From Planctomycetota bacterium (GTDB lineage Bacteria; Planctomycetota; PUPC01; DSUN01), in contig DAOOIT010000045.1 in NCBI GenBank assembly GCA_035384565.1, positions 1 through 50,173 on the forward strand: a DNA stretch of 50,173 nucleotides, written 5' to 3'. A program made the position numbers and the translations under genes. The notes under the pieces are model-generated. The model worked only from the letters and a program-made list of their open reading frames with translations, made no database searches and was not told where the DNA came from. Shown here one piece after another: positions 15,365 through 24,236 of the stretch; positions within the stretch are counted from its first letter, which is position 1; each line of letters opens with the position of its first letter.

Positions 15365-18300
15365 TCATTTCCTCTCGCCGCGGATGTGGGCAACCGCGAA
15401 CTCGCCGGGCGCGTCGCCGGGGTCGAGGCGCAGGGCGGTGATCGTCTGCCCCGCCCACTGGGCGTGCTTACCCACCTCCAGCCGATAGTCGTGGAACTGG
15501 CCGTCGGCGATGATGGGAAAGCGGAGCGACTTGGCCTCCTCGAAGTCGGGCGATGCCTTGGTGGTCCAGAAGAGCTGGGCCGATCGCCCGGCCGTCGCCC
15601 GCAGGCGGACGAGGAGGACGGGGCAGGCTTCGCCCTTCATGTGGACGAGGCTGCGGACGATGTAGGGGTCGCTGCCCGTTGCCGTGCCGCAGAGGGCGCC
15701 ATCGCGGACGGCGAGACCACTGATGTCGTGCGCCGCCGTCCAGCCCTCGGCCGAGCGGGCGAACGTGAAGTCCAACCGCTCCACAACCGTCGGCAGCCGG
15801 TCCACCCGCCGATAGCGGGTTCCCTCCACGCGTACCGCCCACGTTCGTAGTGCGGCCTTCAGGCCGTAGCCTTCGGCCGGCGCAGGCGGGCCGACGCGGA
15901 TCGAGAGATAGGCCAGCGCATCGTCATAGCGCCAGCCCGGCTCGGCCCCCTTCTCGACCTCCGCGCGCTCGGCGAGAGGCCTGCCGTCGAGGAGGACGAT
16001 GGTCGGCCGAGCAACGTTGGCGATGAGGACGCAGCCCTCCTCGCCCGGCGGATACCCGGCCTTGAAGGTGAGGAGATCGCCGTCCCACGAGGTGTCGCTG
16101 ATCCTGGCCGTGGCGGAGATGTGGATGCGGCGCTCGGGGCCGGAGAGGAATGAGAACAAGCCCTTCGCGGGACGGGGACGTCCCGCCCACAGCATCACCG
16201 TGGAAGGTTCCTCGTCGCGGCCATGGAGCAGCAGGATGTTCTGGATGATCTGGCGGGGGACAAAGACCCAGGGGCATTTCTTGCCGTCAATCGCGCTGAT
16301 GTTGTCGGGCCACAGCGCCACGTTCTCGCCCTCACTGTCCTGCTGAAGAATGGCGCTGCGGATGATCAGCTCGGCGAGGCGACGCCAGTCCTTGCTCTGG
16401 TCGTATTCGGCCAGCTTCAGGAGCGCGGTCGCGTAGCGAAGGCCGTTCCACTGGACTGGCCGCCCGAACCAGGAGCAGGTGAACCACGTGGCGCCGTAGA
16501 CGGGGATGCTGGCGCCGAGGAGCCACGGCTTGTCGGGCGGGTTCCACAGGTAGATGAAGGGGATCCCGCGCCGCGCCCAGGTGACGGCGTCGCGGAGCCA
16601 GCGCTCGTCGCCGCTGAAGCGATACGCCTCGATGTAGGCGTCCACCGCGTCGGCGGCGGCCAGCAGGTCGGGCGTGTGGACGGGCACCTCCCACACCTGG
16701 GCCGCGCGGGGCACGCGAAAGGTCTCCATCAGGCGGAGCGTCTTCTGCATCCGCTCGTAGGCCTCGGCGTCGCCCGCGATGCGCGCGTAGCGGAGCACCT
16801 GGAACGCCTTGTTCGCGCAGGTGCCGACCTCGACTGCGTTGTCGGGGCCGAGCTCGTGATAGTCCTTGCCCACGAAGGGGCCGTGGCCCTCCCGGTCGGC
16901 ATCGAAGCGCCAGGCGCCGTCGTCGCCCATCGTGGCGAGGAGGCCGGCGGCGTGGGCGGGATTGGCGATGGCGAGGTCGAAGCGGCCTGGGAACCGCATC
17001 GCATCGAGCCGCGGCTCGGTGTGAAGGAGCGGCGCCACCTCCTCCGCCCGCTCGCGGCACTGCTTCCGCACCGCCTCATCGGGGCTGACGAGCGCACCGA
17101 GCAACAGGTCGGCGGCGAAATGGTGCGGCCTGCCCTTCTTCGACATGATCGGCCCGCCGCCCTTGCTCGTCCACCACTCCTTCGTCTCAGGCACCCAGAG
17201 CGACTTGAGGTAGGCTTGCATCGAGAACTCGATTTCCTTCTCGTATGACCCGTGCGGCAGGGGCAGGGGCTCTGGCAGGCCGTAAATGCGAATCCACTCA
17301 TCCACCGCCGCCAGCGCATCTCTCGCCTCCCCGTCGGCAAGGATGAGGCCACGAACACGGAGCGTCTGGCCGGCCTCGAGAGGATACGGTTGCCAATCGC
17401 CGGGCTTCATTCCCCTGATGAACTCGGGGCCCGCGGGCAGCAGAAGGCCGGCGAGATGCGAGCGTTGCCCTCGGCGGACGTCGGGGGACTCAAAGATCAC
17501 GGACGGCCGGTCGCGCGTGCCGTCCCACTTCTGGTGGACATCCCACAGCAGGCCGACGGCTCCGTGGCGGCCGTGGACCCCGATGGCTGGGATCACTACC
17601 ATACTTGGGGGAGGCATGGAGCGGTCGCGGTCCGGATGGTTCGCCGCGATGTCAAGACTGCTGGAGGAAAGCTCATCGCCTACGAGCCACTCGAGTCCGG
17701 GGAAGACGGCCTCTTCGCGGTCGAGCACGTAGAGGAGCGGGCCGCCGAGGCAGGCGACGTTCATCGGCACATCGCTCCCCAGCTCGCAGTCCATGAGGAC
17801 CCAGGCGTTCTGACGGCTCAGGGAGAAAGCGACACCCGTCCACCTCGAGCCGCCCAGGAATCGTCGAGCGTCAGCGAAGCGCAGGCAGGCCACCGATTCG
17901 GTCGCCTCGGCGCGGGGCATCTGTGAGGTGAAGCCGCCGCTTTCGCGGAGCGTGTCACCATCCTCGCTCTGATAGGTGAACGGGGCGAGGTGGAGGAGCC
18001 AGGCGACGGTGCGCCAGCCGTGTGGCGTCCTGGCCGCAAGCTCGCCTACGCCGAAGCCGAAGGCATTACGCCGGAACGCGAGCCGCACACGTTCGTTCTC
18101 GATGAGGGCATAGTGTTCGGCGGCGACGGCGCGCAGACGGCCCGAGGGGGCGGGCAGCCTCACGGCTGCGCCGACGATGAGCGTCGTGCCCTGGCTCGGC
18201 TTCTCCCTGACATTGGCGGCGCGGACCTCCGCATGCACAGGGGCTTCAGGACTCTGCGCCTGGGGAGTATGCATCGCGCGGGCGACCCAGGCCTGGCCCG

Positions 18301-19348
18301 GTAAGAGCTCGGGGAGACCCCGGCTCGCCTTGCTCTCACCCAACGCGAAGTCCACAGCAGGCGAGAGCAGGATGGCGTTGCCGGCGTTGCGGATGACGCA
18401 CTCAAGGGCGATGGTTTCGCCCACGGTCGCCACCGGGGCCGTGGGGCCGAAGCTCTCCAGCACGAGCTTGGGCGCGACGGCGATGACGTCGGCAGCCGCG
18501 AGGGCGCCCGAGGAAACGGTGAGACGGATCGTGCTGGGCCCCTCGCGGCGGCCCTGCACGATCCAGCTTGCCTTGGCCTTGCTTTCGGCGGCGACTCCGC
18601 CCAGGCGGAGTTCGACGGGGCTGGCGCGGAGGCCGGGCTGGGCGGAGAGGGTGGCGCGGGTGTCGGGGGCGGGGCCGTCGCCGACGTTTTCGATGAGGGC
18701 GGAGATGGTGCAGCGCTCGCCAGGACGCTTGGGGTCCTCGTCGAGGCGGAGGCGGCTGATGCGGAGGAGCGGGCCGACGGTCTCGACGTAGGCGAAGTCG
18801 TCGAGGAGGAGTTCGCCTGCGGCGCCGAGGATGCGGGCGGCGAAGTGGACCCATCTGGCCTTGGGGTCGCCGGTGAAGTCGTACTTGAGTCGGCCCTGGT
18901 GCCACTGGCCGTCGCCGATGTGGTCCTTCGGCACGTCGAAGATGGCGCGGGGCGAGTCGGTGCCCTCGATGGGGACGGCGTTCATCGGGATGGCCTGGAT
19001 GGTGAGGCGGGTGCCTTCGGCGGCGGAGAGGGCTTTGTACCAGAACTCGATCCCGCCCTTGAGTTGGGCAATCATCGCGCCCTGCTCGCCGCTCTTGGGC
19101 TTCCAAGCGCGGTTGAGGCCGGTTTCGGGGGCCTTGGTGTCGGGGGTGCGGAGGAGGCGGAGCGCGGTCTTGCCGGAATGGACACTATGGACATCATGGA
19201 CGGCCTGGACGGTTTGGCCGACGGGCTCCCAGCCGAGAGGGAAGCCGTTGGGGGCCAACTCCTCGAACGAACCGTTGGTGCAGGGGTTGGGCGGCGTGGC
19301 GGCCCAGGGGCCGCTGAGGAACGCGAGAGCCAGAAGCCACGCGGGCAT
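15365..19348 (-). CDS. Giant secreted alpha-toroid protein with C-terminal carbohydrate-binding-like domain
   Basis: The 1327-residue protein starts at ATG 19348, 3 bp after AGGAGGAG, and has a signal peptide (1 to about 16). Order: an N-terminal beta-sandwich about 20-175 (NGSFEELAPNGFPLGWEP, typical of CBM-like modules); CARDB/Ig-like beta modules about 180-380; a large beta domain; an (alpha/alpha) toroid about 700-1000 with VPRAAQVWEV, HTPDLLAAAD and GRPVQWNGLR; and a C-terminal sandwich about 1195-1327. The toroid and last sandwich match the protein at 10406-13012 but in reversed order. Palindrome or repeat inserts occur at residues about 44-56 (family D), 1053-1061 (C) and 1160-1168 (B). 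A role as an extracellular lyase or hydrolase of polysaccharide is inferred from the toroid fold. Confidence 0.78.
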   Translation of the reverse strand: MPAWLLALAFLSGPWAATPPNPCTNGSFEELAPNGFPLGWEPVGQTVQAVHDVHSVHSGKTALRLLRTPDTKAPETGLNRAWKPKSGEQGAMIAQLKGGIEFWYKALSAAEGTRLTIQAIPMNAVPIEGTDSPRAIFDVPKDHIGDGQWHQGRLKYDFTGDPKARWVHFAARILGAAGELLLDDFAYVETVGPLLRISRLRLDEDPKRPGERCTISALIENVGDGPAPDTRATLSAQPGLRASPVELRLGGVAAESKAKASWIVQGRREGPSTIRLTVSSGALAAADVIAVAPKLVLESFGPTAPVATVGETIALECVIRNAGNAILLSPAVDFALGESKASRGLPELLPGQAWVARAMHTPQAQSPEAPVHAEVRAANVREKPSQGTTLIVGAAVRLPAPSGRLRAVAAEHYALIENERVRLAFRRNAFGFGVGELAARTPHGWRTVAWLLHLAPFTYQSEDGDTLRESGGFTSQMPRAEATESVACLRFADARRFLGGSRWTGVAFSLSRQNAWVLMDCELGSDVPMNVACLGGPLLYVLDREEAVFPGLEWLVGDELSSSSLDIAANHPDRDRSMPPPSMVVIPAIGVHGRHGAVGLLWDVHQKWDGTRDRPSVIFESPDVRRGQRSHLAGLLLPAGPEFIRGMKPGDWQPYPLEAGQTLRVRGLILADGEARDALAAVDEWIRIYGLPEPLPLPHGSYEKEIEFSMQAYLKSLWVPETKEWWTSKGGGPIMSKKGRPHHFAADLLLGALVSPDEAVRKQCRERAEEVAPLLHTEPRLDAMRFPGRFDLAIANPAHAAGLLATMGDDGAWRFDADREGHGPFVGKDYHELGPDNAVEVGTCANKAFQVLRYARIAGDAEAYERMQKTLRLMETFRVPRAAQVWEVPVHTPDLLAAADAVDAYIEAYRFSGDERWLRDAVTWARRGIPFIYLWNPPDKPWLLGASIPVYGATWFTCSWFGRPVQWNGLRYATALLKLAEYDQSKDWRRLAELIIRSAILQQDSEGENVALWPDNISAIDGKKCPWVFVPRQIIQNILLLHGRDEEPSTVMLWAGRPRPAKGLFSFLSGPERRIHISATARISDTSWDGDLLTFKAGYPPGEEGCVLIANVARPTIVLLDGRPLAERAEVEKGAEPGWRYDDALAYLSIRVGPPAPAEGYGLKAALRTWAVRVEGTRYRRVDRLPTVVERLDFTFARSAEGWTAAHDISGLAVRDGALCGTATGSDPYIVRSLVHMKGEACPVLLVRLRATAGRSAQLFWTTKASPDFEEAKSLRFPIIADGQFHDYRLEVGKHAQWAGQTITALRLDPGDAPGEFAVAHIRGERK
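15846..15869. repeat. Family B palindrome inside the giant alpha-toroid gene
   Basis: CGTAGTGCGGCCTTCAGGCC followed by a shortened right arm. It is read in frame as YGLKAALRTW in the minus-strand protein. It shares the core with 34961-34982 and 11602-11667. Confidence 0.7.
16167..16192. repeat. Family C palindromic element in coding sequence
   Basis: A 26-bp element reading GCGGGACGGGGACGTCCCGC plus CCACAG, which matches the copies at 34712, 37451 and (reverse complement) 45291. It is translated as LWAGRPRPA in the giant alpha-toroid protein, a different frame from the other three copies. Confidence 0.7.
19181..19216. repeat. Family D GTCCATNNN repeat in coding sequence
   Basis: The minus strand has period-9 units with core GTCCAT, coding for AVHDVHSVHS near the N terminus of the giant protein. 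A similar but inverted arrangement is in the intergenic region 43836-43912. Confidence 0.65.
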
Positions 19349-19369
19349 GTTCTCCTCCTCTCGCCGGCG

Positions 19370-19398
19370 AGTGTAGGCCGGGGCGGACGCCGCGTCAA
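19370..19398 (-). promoter_or_regulatory. Promoter of the giant alpha-toroid gene
   Basis: TTGACG (19393-19398), 17 bp, TACACT (19370-19375) on the minus strand, 22 bp before the ATG. Confidence 0.6.
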
Positions 19399-19684
19399 GC
19401 CCGGCGGGCGGGGCCGCGCGTGGGGCAGTTCGCCCATAGTGGCTCAAACCAGGGGGAGAGGGTGAGCAAGAATGATGGAATGCGTTGGATCGGCGATTCT
19501 CGTGCGTTTGTCCATACTTGCGCCCTCCGGGGCGTGAGCCAGTATGGGTGGAATGGCGACAATCGGCGATTTGCGGGGCTGTAGCCGTAAGCGCTGCCGT
19601 GCGAAGGACATGTGCGGGGCAGCCCGGGGGCGGGCACGCAAGTCCAGAACGGCAGGGCGCTTGGGACGCCGCGTCGAGCTCGGC
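19399..19684. other. Intergenic region without a clear gene
   Basis: This gap lies between two divergent promoters. It contains an imperfect hairpin whose outer arms are CCATACT (19512-19518) and AGTATGG (19541-19547), with inner GCGCCC/GGGCG. Short open frames cross it but none has a ribosome binding site or recognisable protein. A small RNA or a decayed gene are both possible; I cannot choose between them. Confidence 0.35.
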
Positions 19685-19714
19685 TTGATCGCGCCGTCGC
19701 CCGTGGCGTAGAAT
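19685..19714 (+). promoter_or_regulatory. Promoter of the SGNH lipoprotein operon
   Basis: TTGATC (19685-19690), 18 bp, TAGAAT (19709-19714). Confidence 0.65.
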
Positions 19715-19765
19715 GCGGGGCGGGGAGGAGAGCAACGTCCAGGCACTGAGTGAAGGGGGTCTCGC

Positions 19766-20815
19766 TTGAAGTGCATCCTTCTTCTGGCGGCGTGCGCGGT
19801 TGTGCTGGGTGCGGGCGGGTGCTCGCGGTGGCAGGCTTCCGCGGGCGGGCGCGGGGCGATTCGGCTGCTGGGGCGATGGGACGCGTCGGGCGCGCCCACC
19901 CGCCTGGTGACGGTGAACCCCGGTTCGTCGTTCGAGTTCCGCTACGAGGGCACGACGTGCGTGCTGCACTTCGACCGCTCGGGGAACAAGCCGCCGCTGC
20001 CGCAGCTTTGGGTGCAGTTCGACGGCGAATGGTCGAAGCAGGTGGTGGATCGCGACCAGGTCGTGCTCGGCGAGGGGGCGGAGGCGGGCCGGCACCAGGT
20101 GTGGGTGATCGTGAAGGCGCTCGACGAGCATCAGGCGCGCTGGAAGCCGCCGCTCGTGGCCGCGCTCACCCTTGCGGGGGTTGAGGTGCCCGAGGGGCGA
20201 CTGCTGCCGGCGCCGCGCCGCCGCAAGCTGCTCTTCGAGGCCATCGGCGACTCGATCACCGAGGGTGTGCTGGCCGTGCGCGCGGGGAAGCTGGAGGAGT
20301 GGACGGAGATTGCGGATGCCCGGGCGACCTGGGCGTTCCAGACGGCGCTCGCCCTTGGCGCGGAGCCGCGCATCATCGGGTTCGGCGCCCAGGGCGTCAC
20401 CAAGGGCGGCAACGGCGGCGTGCCCCCTGCGCCGCTGGCGTATCCTTTCGTCTACGACGGCGTGCCGGCCCACGAGGTGCCCGCCGATATCGTGGCCATC
20501 AACCACGGCTGCAACGACGGCGGCGTGCCGAACATCGAGAACGGCTACCGCAACCTCATCAAGCTGGCCCGCCAGCGCAACCCCGAGGCGGCGATCTTCT
20601 GCCTCGTGCCGTTCGCCCAGGTGCACGAGCGCTCCATTCGCTTCGCGGTCGAGGGCGTGCACAACGAAGGGGATGCCAAGGTCTACCTCGTCGAGACCAA
20701 GGGCTGGATTGACCCGAAGGCCGACACGACCGATGGCGTACACCCCAACGCCCAGGGCCACGAGAAGGCGGCGAAGCTGCTCACCGAGGCCATCCGCCGT
20801 ACCCTGCGGCGGTGA
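19766..20815 (+). CDS. SGNH/GDSL esterase lipoprotein (CE2-like)
   Basis: This is a 349-residue protein starting at TTG 19766 behind AGGGGG. The signal peptide ends in a lipobox, LGAGGC, with C19 as the lipidated cysteine, so it is predicted to be an envelope lipoprotein. Residues about 30-145 form a jelly-roll-like domain and about 155-349 an SGNH hydrolase. The motifs are AIGDSITEG (nucleophile S163), FGAQGVT (block II), NHGCND (block III, N250) and DGVHPN (D323, H326). Jelly roll plus SGNH is the architecture of CE2 acetyl-xylan/glucomannan esterases, so deacetylation of plant polysaccharide is likely. It is followed after 81 bp, with a family A palindrome between, by the next gene of the same strand. 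Confidence 0.85.
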   Translation: MKCILLLAACAVVLGAGGCSRWQASAGGRGAIRLLGRWDASGAPTRLVTVNPGSSFEFRYEGTTCVLHFDRSGNKPPLPQLWVQFDGEWSKQVVDRDQVVLGEGAEAGRHQVWVIVKALDEHQARWKPPLVAALTLAGVEVPEGRLLPAPRRRKLLFEAIGDSITEGVLAVRAGKLEEWTEIADARATWAFQTALALGAEPRIIGFGAQGVTKGGNGGVPPAPLAYPFVYDGVPAHEVPADIVAINHGCNDGGVPNIENGYRNLIKLARQRNPEAAIFCLVPFAQVHERSIRFAVEGVHNEGDAKVYLVETKGWIDPKADTTDGVHPNAQGHEKAAKLLTEAIRRTLRR

Positions 20816-20845
20816 GCACGCTCGCCGGGACGTGACCTTGCACAG

Positions 20846-20878
20846 AACCTCCCGCGGGTTGCCGACCCGCGGGAGGTT
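20846..20878. repeat. Family A palindrome (intergenic)
   Basis: A 33-bp element with arms AACCTCCCGCGGGTT and GACCCGCGGGAGGTT and a 3-nt loop. It lies between the SGNH gene and the following gene, 18 bp before the latter's ATG. Confidence 0.85.
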
Positions 20879-20896
20879 GGAGGCCGAGGAATCGCC

Positions 20897-22360
20897 ATGC
20901 GTCCGTCTTGCCTTGCCGCGCTTGTCTGTATCGCCATCGCCGCCATCGCATCAGTCTCCGCCGCAGGAGCCAAGCGAATGACGCCGGAGGAGCGGATCGC
21001 GGTCGTGCTGCGCGAGACGCAGCCGTTGAGGTTCCCCCGCGGCGAGCGGCTGCCGCTCTTCGTGTGGCCCGCGATGGACCTGCCCGGCGACGAGGCCCAG
21101 GTCGAGGCGACGCTGCGGGCTCTCGACGCGCGCGGCATCGCCGCCTGCGCCTCGTGGCACCCGGGCAGGAACCAACAGCAGTCGCTCGACCGCGCCCTGC
21201 GGATGAGCGCCCTCCAGAAACGCCTCGGCCTGCTGGTCAACATCAACGCCAACGCCTGCACGTACAGCATCTGCGACGGCTCGGATGCCACCGCGCACCT
21301 GGACGCCGAGGGCAAGCCCTTCTTCGATACGTCCTCGGAAGGCAGGAAGCTCGGCTGCCCCTTCCGCCTCCAACACCGCTACCCGGCCATGCGCGAGCAG
21401 GTGGACTTCTTCTGCCGCGCCTACGCGGAGAAGGGCGTGGAGCCGAACTTCGTCTTCGCCGACTGGGAGATTGACGGGCCGATCGAGTGGAACGGCGGCT
21501 GGGACGCCGCGAGGCGCTGCGCCGTGTGCCGCAAGAACATCCCGAAGATGGACGACTTCCTGGAGTTCCAGAAAGCCTATCGCCGCCTCCGCAGCGAGAT
21601 TCAGCGCGAGTGCTACGCCAGCGTCGTCCTCAAGCGCTTCCCCAAGGCCCTCGTGGGCAACTACGGCGTCTATCCCCACGGCGGCTGGCGCCACTGGTAC
21701 GACTACTTCGAGGGCGACCCGCCGAAGGGCTGCCCCGTGAAGCTGGACGGGCGGGCGCCCTACCGCCCGTGGCCCGTTGAGGAGTTCGCCGACTGCGGCT
21801 ACACCTTCGCCATGCCTGTGGTCTACACCTGGTATCGCATCTGGAGCTGGTACGACTGGCCGCAGGGCGATTACCGCTGGTTCTACGCGCTCTTGCTTGA
21901 AGCGAGCGGCGTCGGCCAAGCCACGCCCGCGGGCACCCCCATCATCACCTTCGTCCACCACACCACCACCTCGCCGCCCAAGGACCCCGATCCCGCCGTC
22001 AAGCAGTTCAGCAGCGCCGCCTATCGGGAGCTGCTTTGGCACATGCTCCTGCGCGGGCACGCCACCTTTTTCCTCTGGTGCCCCGACAACGAGATTGCTC
22101 AGGAAGTGAAGCCGCTGCACGAGACGTGGGCCGCGGCATTGGAGTTCCGCGAGTTCCTCGACAAGGGCGAGCCCGTGACGTTCGACGTGCCCAGACAGCC
22201 CGGCCCGGTCGTTTCCGCCCTGCGCCTCGGCGATCGCCTGCTCGTGCGGCGCACCGACTTCACGGACGCCCGAGGGCCCGTCGCCCTGAGGGTGGGGGAG
22301 AAAACTCTCGCGGTGCCGCGCGCGGAGGGGAAGAGCCAGGTCCTCCCCCTGGCCGACTGA
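20897..22360 (+). CDS. Secreted TIM-barrel-like protein, putative glycosidase
   Basis: The 487-residue protein has a signal peptide (1 to about 24) and starts at ATG 20897 behind GAGGAA. Alternating beta/alpha motifs (PLFVWPAMDLPGDE, GLLVNINANACTY, EPNFVFADWEIDGP, FAMPVVYTWYRIWSWYDW, ATFFLWCPDNEI) suggest a TIM barrel. The acidic residues of ADWEIDGP are good candidates for the active site. The last about 70 residues look like a beta-sandwich. I do not recognise a named family. It is co-directional with the SGNH esterase, so it probably acts with it outside the cytoplasm. It converges on the decarboxylase gene with only 8 bp between stop codons. Confidence 0.65.
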   Translation: MRPSCLAALVCIAIAAIASVSAAGAKRMTPEERIAVVLRETQPLRFPRGERLPLFVWPAMDLPGDEAQVEATLRALDARGIAACASWHPGRNQQQSLDRALRMSALQKRLGLLVNINANACTYSICDGSDATAHLDAEGKPFFDTSSEGRKLGCPFRLQHRYPAMREQVDFFCRAYAEKGVEPNFVFADWEIDGPIEWNGGWDAARRCAVCRKNIPKMDDFLEFQKAYRRLRSEIQRECYASVVLKRFPKALVGNYGVYPHGGWRHWYDYFEGDPPKGCPVKLDGRAPYRPWPVEEFADCGYTFAMPVVYTWYRIWSWYDWPQGDYRWFYALLLEASGVGQATPAGTPIITFVHHTTTSPPKDPDPAVKQFSSAAYRELLWHMLLRGHATFFLWCPDNEIAQEVKPLHETWAAALEFREFLDKGEPVTFDVPRQPGPVVSALRLGDRLLVRRTDFTDARGPVALRVGEKTLAVPRAEGKSQVLPLAD

Positions 22361-22368
22361 CCGCTGAG

Positions 22369-24009
22369 TTACCTGCCCACCTGTCGGCCCAGGCTGCGGC
22401 CCAGGCGCTCGAGGGCCTCGGAGCGGTCGTAGGGGTCGAGGTGCACGTTGACGAGGGAGAAGCAGGCGGTGTTCTCGCGCGCCTGGGCGAGCGCTGCTTC
22501 CAGCTCGCCCTCCGTGCGTGCCTCGCAGCCCCAGCCGGCGCCCACGAGGCGCGGCATCTCGTGGTAGGCCCAGTTGGGGATGTCGTTGTAGGCCCCGTCG
22601 TGGATGAAGCGCTCGGTGGTGTAGCCCTTGTTGTTGAGCACAAACACGATGGGGTTGAGGCCGAAGCGGGCGATGGTGGAGAGCTCCTGCCCGGTCATCT
22701 GGAACGCGCCGTCGCCCACGAGCACGATGGGCCGCAGGCGCGGCTTGCCGATCTGCACGCCGAGGGCCGCGGGCACGGCGAAGCCCATCGAGGTGTAGTA
22801 GGCCGGGCTCACGAATTCGGTCTTGCGGTGGATCGTGAGGTCGGCCGCGCCGAACAGGCTGTCGCCCGGATCGCACACGACCGCGAAGTTGTCCTCGAGG
22901 AACTCGTTGAGGCGCGCGAAGAAGCGGCGGACGGTGATGGGCCGCTGGCGGTGCACGCAGAAGGGCTTCTGCGGGCGCTTCGGCGGCGCGGCCACCTTGC
23001 GCCGCGGCCCGATCGGCGCGCGCAGCAGGCCGCGCAGGAAGTCGTGCAGCGTGACCCCCTCGAAGTGATGGTGCCGGATGGCGATCCGCTCGGACGTCGC
23101 GTGGATCGTGCGGCTCATGTCCAGGTGGGCCGTGAAGATGCCCAGGTCAATGTCGGTCAGGAACGCCCCGAGGATAAGCACGGCATCGGCCCCTTCGACC
23201 GCGCGCCGCACGTCGTCGCGGCCCATGCCGCCCTCGTAGATGCCCAGGTACTGCGGGTGGATTTCGGAGATGACCGACTTGCCGAGCAGCGTGGCGGCCA
23301 CAGGATAGCCCGACCGCTCGACGAGGTGCACGAGGGTCTCCTGGAGGCCGAAGCGGTGGAGTTCCACGCCGGCGAGGATCACGGGGCGCTTGGCCGCCCG
23401 CAGCATGGCCGCGGCTTCGGCCAGGGCCTCGCGAAGGGCCTCGGGGTCGCTGTGTGGCTCCTCGCGTCCCAGCGGCCCGGGCGCGGCGCAGGGGCGGTCC
23501 ACCAGGTCGCGCGGCAGCTCCAGGTAGACGGGGCGCTTGGCGCGCAGGCAGGCGGCAATCGTGGCATCAATCTGTTCCGGCGCGTGGTCGGGGTTCTCCA
23601 GGGCGGCCGACGCCACGGTGACCTGCTCGAAGATGAGCTTCTGGGTGTTGAAGTCGCGCACGCGGTGGTGGAGGAGCGGCGAGCGGATGCGCTCGCGGAG
23701 GCCCGGCGCCCCGCTGATGACGATGACGGGCGACTTCTCGGCGTAGGCCTCGGCCACGGCGTTCACCGTGTTGAGGCCGCCCACGCAGTAGGTGACGCAC
23801 AGCGCGCTCAGGCCGTTCACCCGCGCGTAGGCGTCGGCCGCGAAGGCCGCTCCCGCCTCCGAGCAGGTGCCCACCACCTCCATCGAGCTGGCCTCCAGCA
23901 GATCGTAGAAGCTCAGCACGTAGTCGCCCGGGATGCCGAACACGTGCTTCAGCCCCGCTTCCTCGAGGCGCTGCACGAGGTACGAGCCTACCGTCGCCGA
24001 CTTGGGCAT
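22369..24009 (-). CDS. ThDP-dependent 2-keto acid decarboxylase (pyruvate/indolepyruvate decarboxylase family)
   Basis: The 546-residue protein starts at ATG 24009, 9 bp after GGAG. ATG 24024, inside hicA, is an alternative adding MELTR. All hallmarks of the PDC/IPDC family are present: PGDY with D29, CSEAGAA with the cofactor-activating E51, the HH pair H114-H115, ThDP motif GDGAFQMTG (432-440) ending in NN (459-460), and GYTTE with E466. These residues separate it from acetolactate synthases, which lack HH. It should release CO2 from a 2-keto acid to give an aldehyde; pyruvate versus aromatic or branched substrates cannot be decided. It is the third gene of the hicB-hicA transcription unit, so its expression may follow the HicAB operator. 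Confidence 0.88.
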   Translation of the reverse strand: MPKSATVGSYLVQRLEEAGLKHVFGIPGDYVLSFYDLLEASSMEVVGTCSEAGAAFAADAYARVNGLSALCVTYCVGGLNTVNAVAEAYAEKSPVIVISGAPGLRERIRSPLLHHRVRDFNTQKLIFEQVTVASAALENPDHAPEQIDATIAACLRAKRPVYLELPRDLVDRPCAAPGPLGREEPHSDPEALREALAEAAAMLRAAKRPVILAGVELHRFGLQETLVHLVERSGYPVAATLLGKSVISEIHPQYLGIYEGGMGRDDVRRAVEGADAVLILGAFLTDIDLGIFTAHLDMSRTIHATSERIAIRHHHFEGVTLHDFLRGLLRAPIGPRRKVAAPPKRPQKPFCVHRQRPITVRRFFARLNEFLEDNFAVVCDPGDSLFGAADLTIHRKTEFVSPAYYTSMGFAVPAALGVQIGKPRLRPIVLVGDGAFQMTGQELSTIARFGLNPIVFVLNNKGYTTERFIHDGAYNDIPNWAYHEMPRLVGAGWGCEARTEGELEAALAQARENTACFSLVNVHLDPYDRSEALERLGRSLGRQVGR

Positions 24010-24014
24010 GCGAG

Positions 24015-24236
24015 TCAACTCCATTCCTGCCGTGGAATCTCCGCGCCTTTGAGGATGTGGAGGAGTGTTCCGATGGGGATGGGGAGGCCCTTGTGATGGG
24101 GAATGATCGCTTGGAGGCCGGTCTCGGGGTGCCGCCACTTGCGATGGCAGCCGCGCTGGACGAGGAACTTGAACCCGTGCGCAGCAAGCAGCCGCTCGAG
24201 TTCCGGCGCGGTCATTCGGCGGACCCTGTGGCTCAT
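24015..24236 (-). CDS. hicA: HicA mRNA interferase toxin
   Basis: The 73-residue protein has the HicA double-stranded-RNA-binding-like fold signature: MTAPELERLLAAHGFKFLVQRGCHRKWRHPETG, with the active-site region GCHRKWRH, then a basic strand and IPIGTLLHILK. HicA toxins cleave mRNA independently of the ribosome and are held inactive by HicB. The gene overlaps hicB by ATGA (24233-24236), with antitoxin first, as in many hicBA loci. Its stop is 5 bp before the decarboxylase start. It looks intact: the expected histidine is present and the length is near the family norm of about 60-80 residues. Confidence 0.88.
   Translation of the reverse strand: MSHRVRRMTAPELERLLAAHGFKFLVQRGCHRKWRHPETGLQAIIPHHKGLPIPIGTLLHILKGAEIPRQEWS

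Noticed and set aside
19349..20761. N-terminal extension of the giant alpha-toroid protein
   Set aside because: ATG 19348 has AGGAGGAG and a signal peptide directly after it, and a promoter lies at 19370-19398. The extension is antisense to the SGNH gene.
20951..22876. 641-codon minus-strand frame across the TIM-barrel-like gene
   Set aside because: Arg/Pro/Gly-rich shadow overlapping both the secreted protein and the decarboxylase, each of which has clear motifs.
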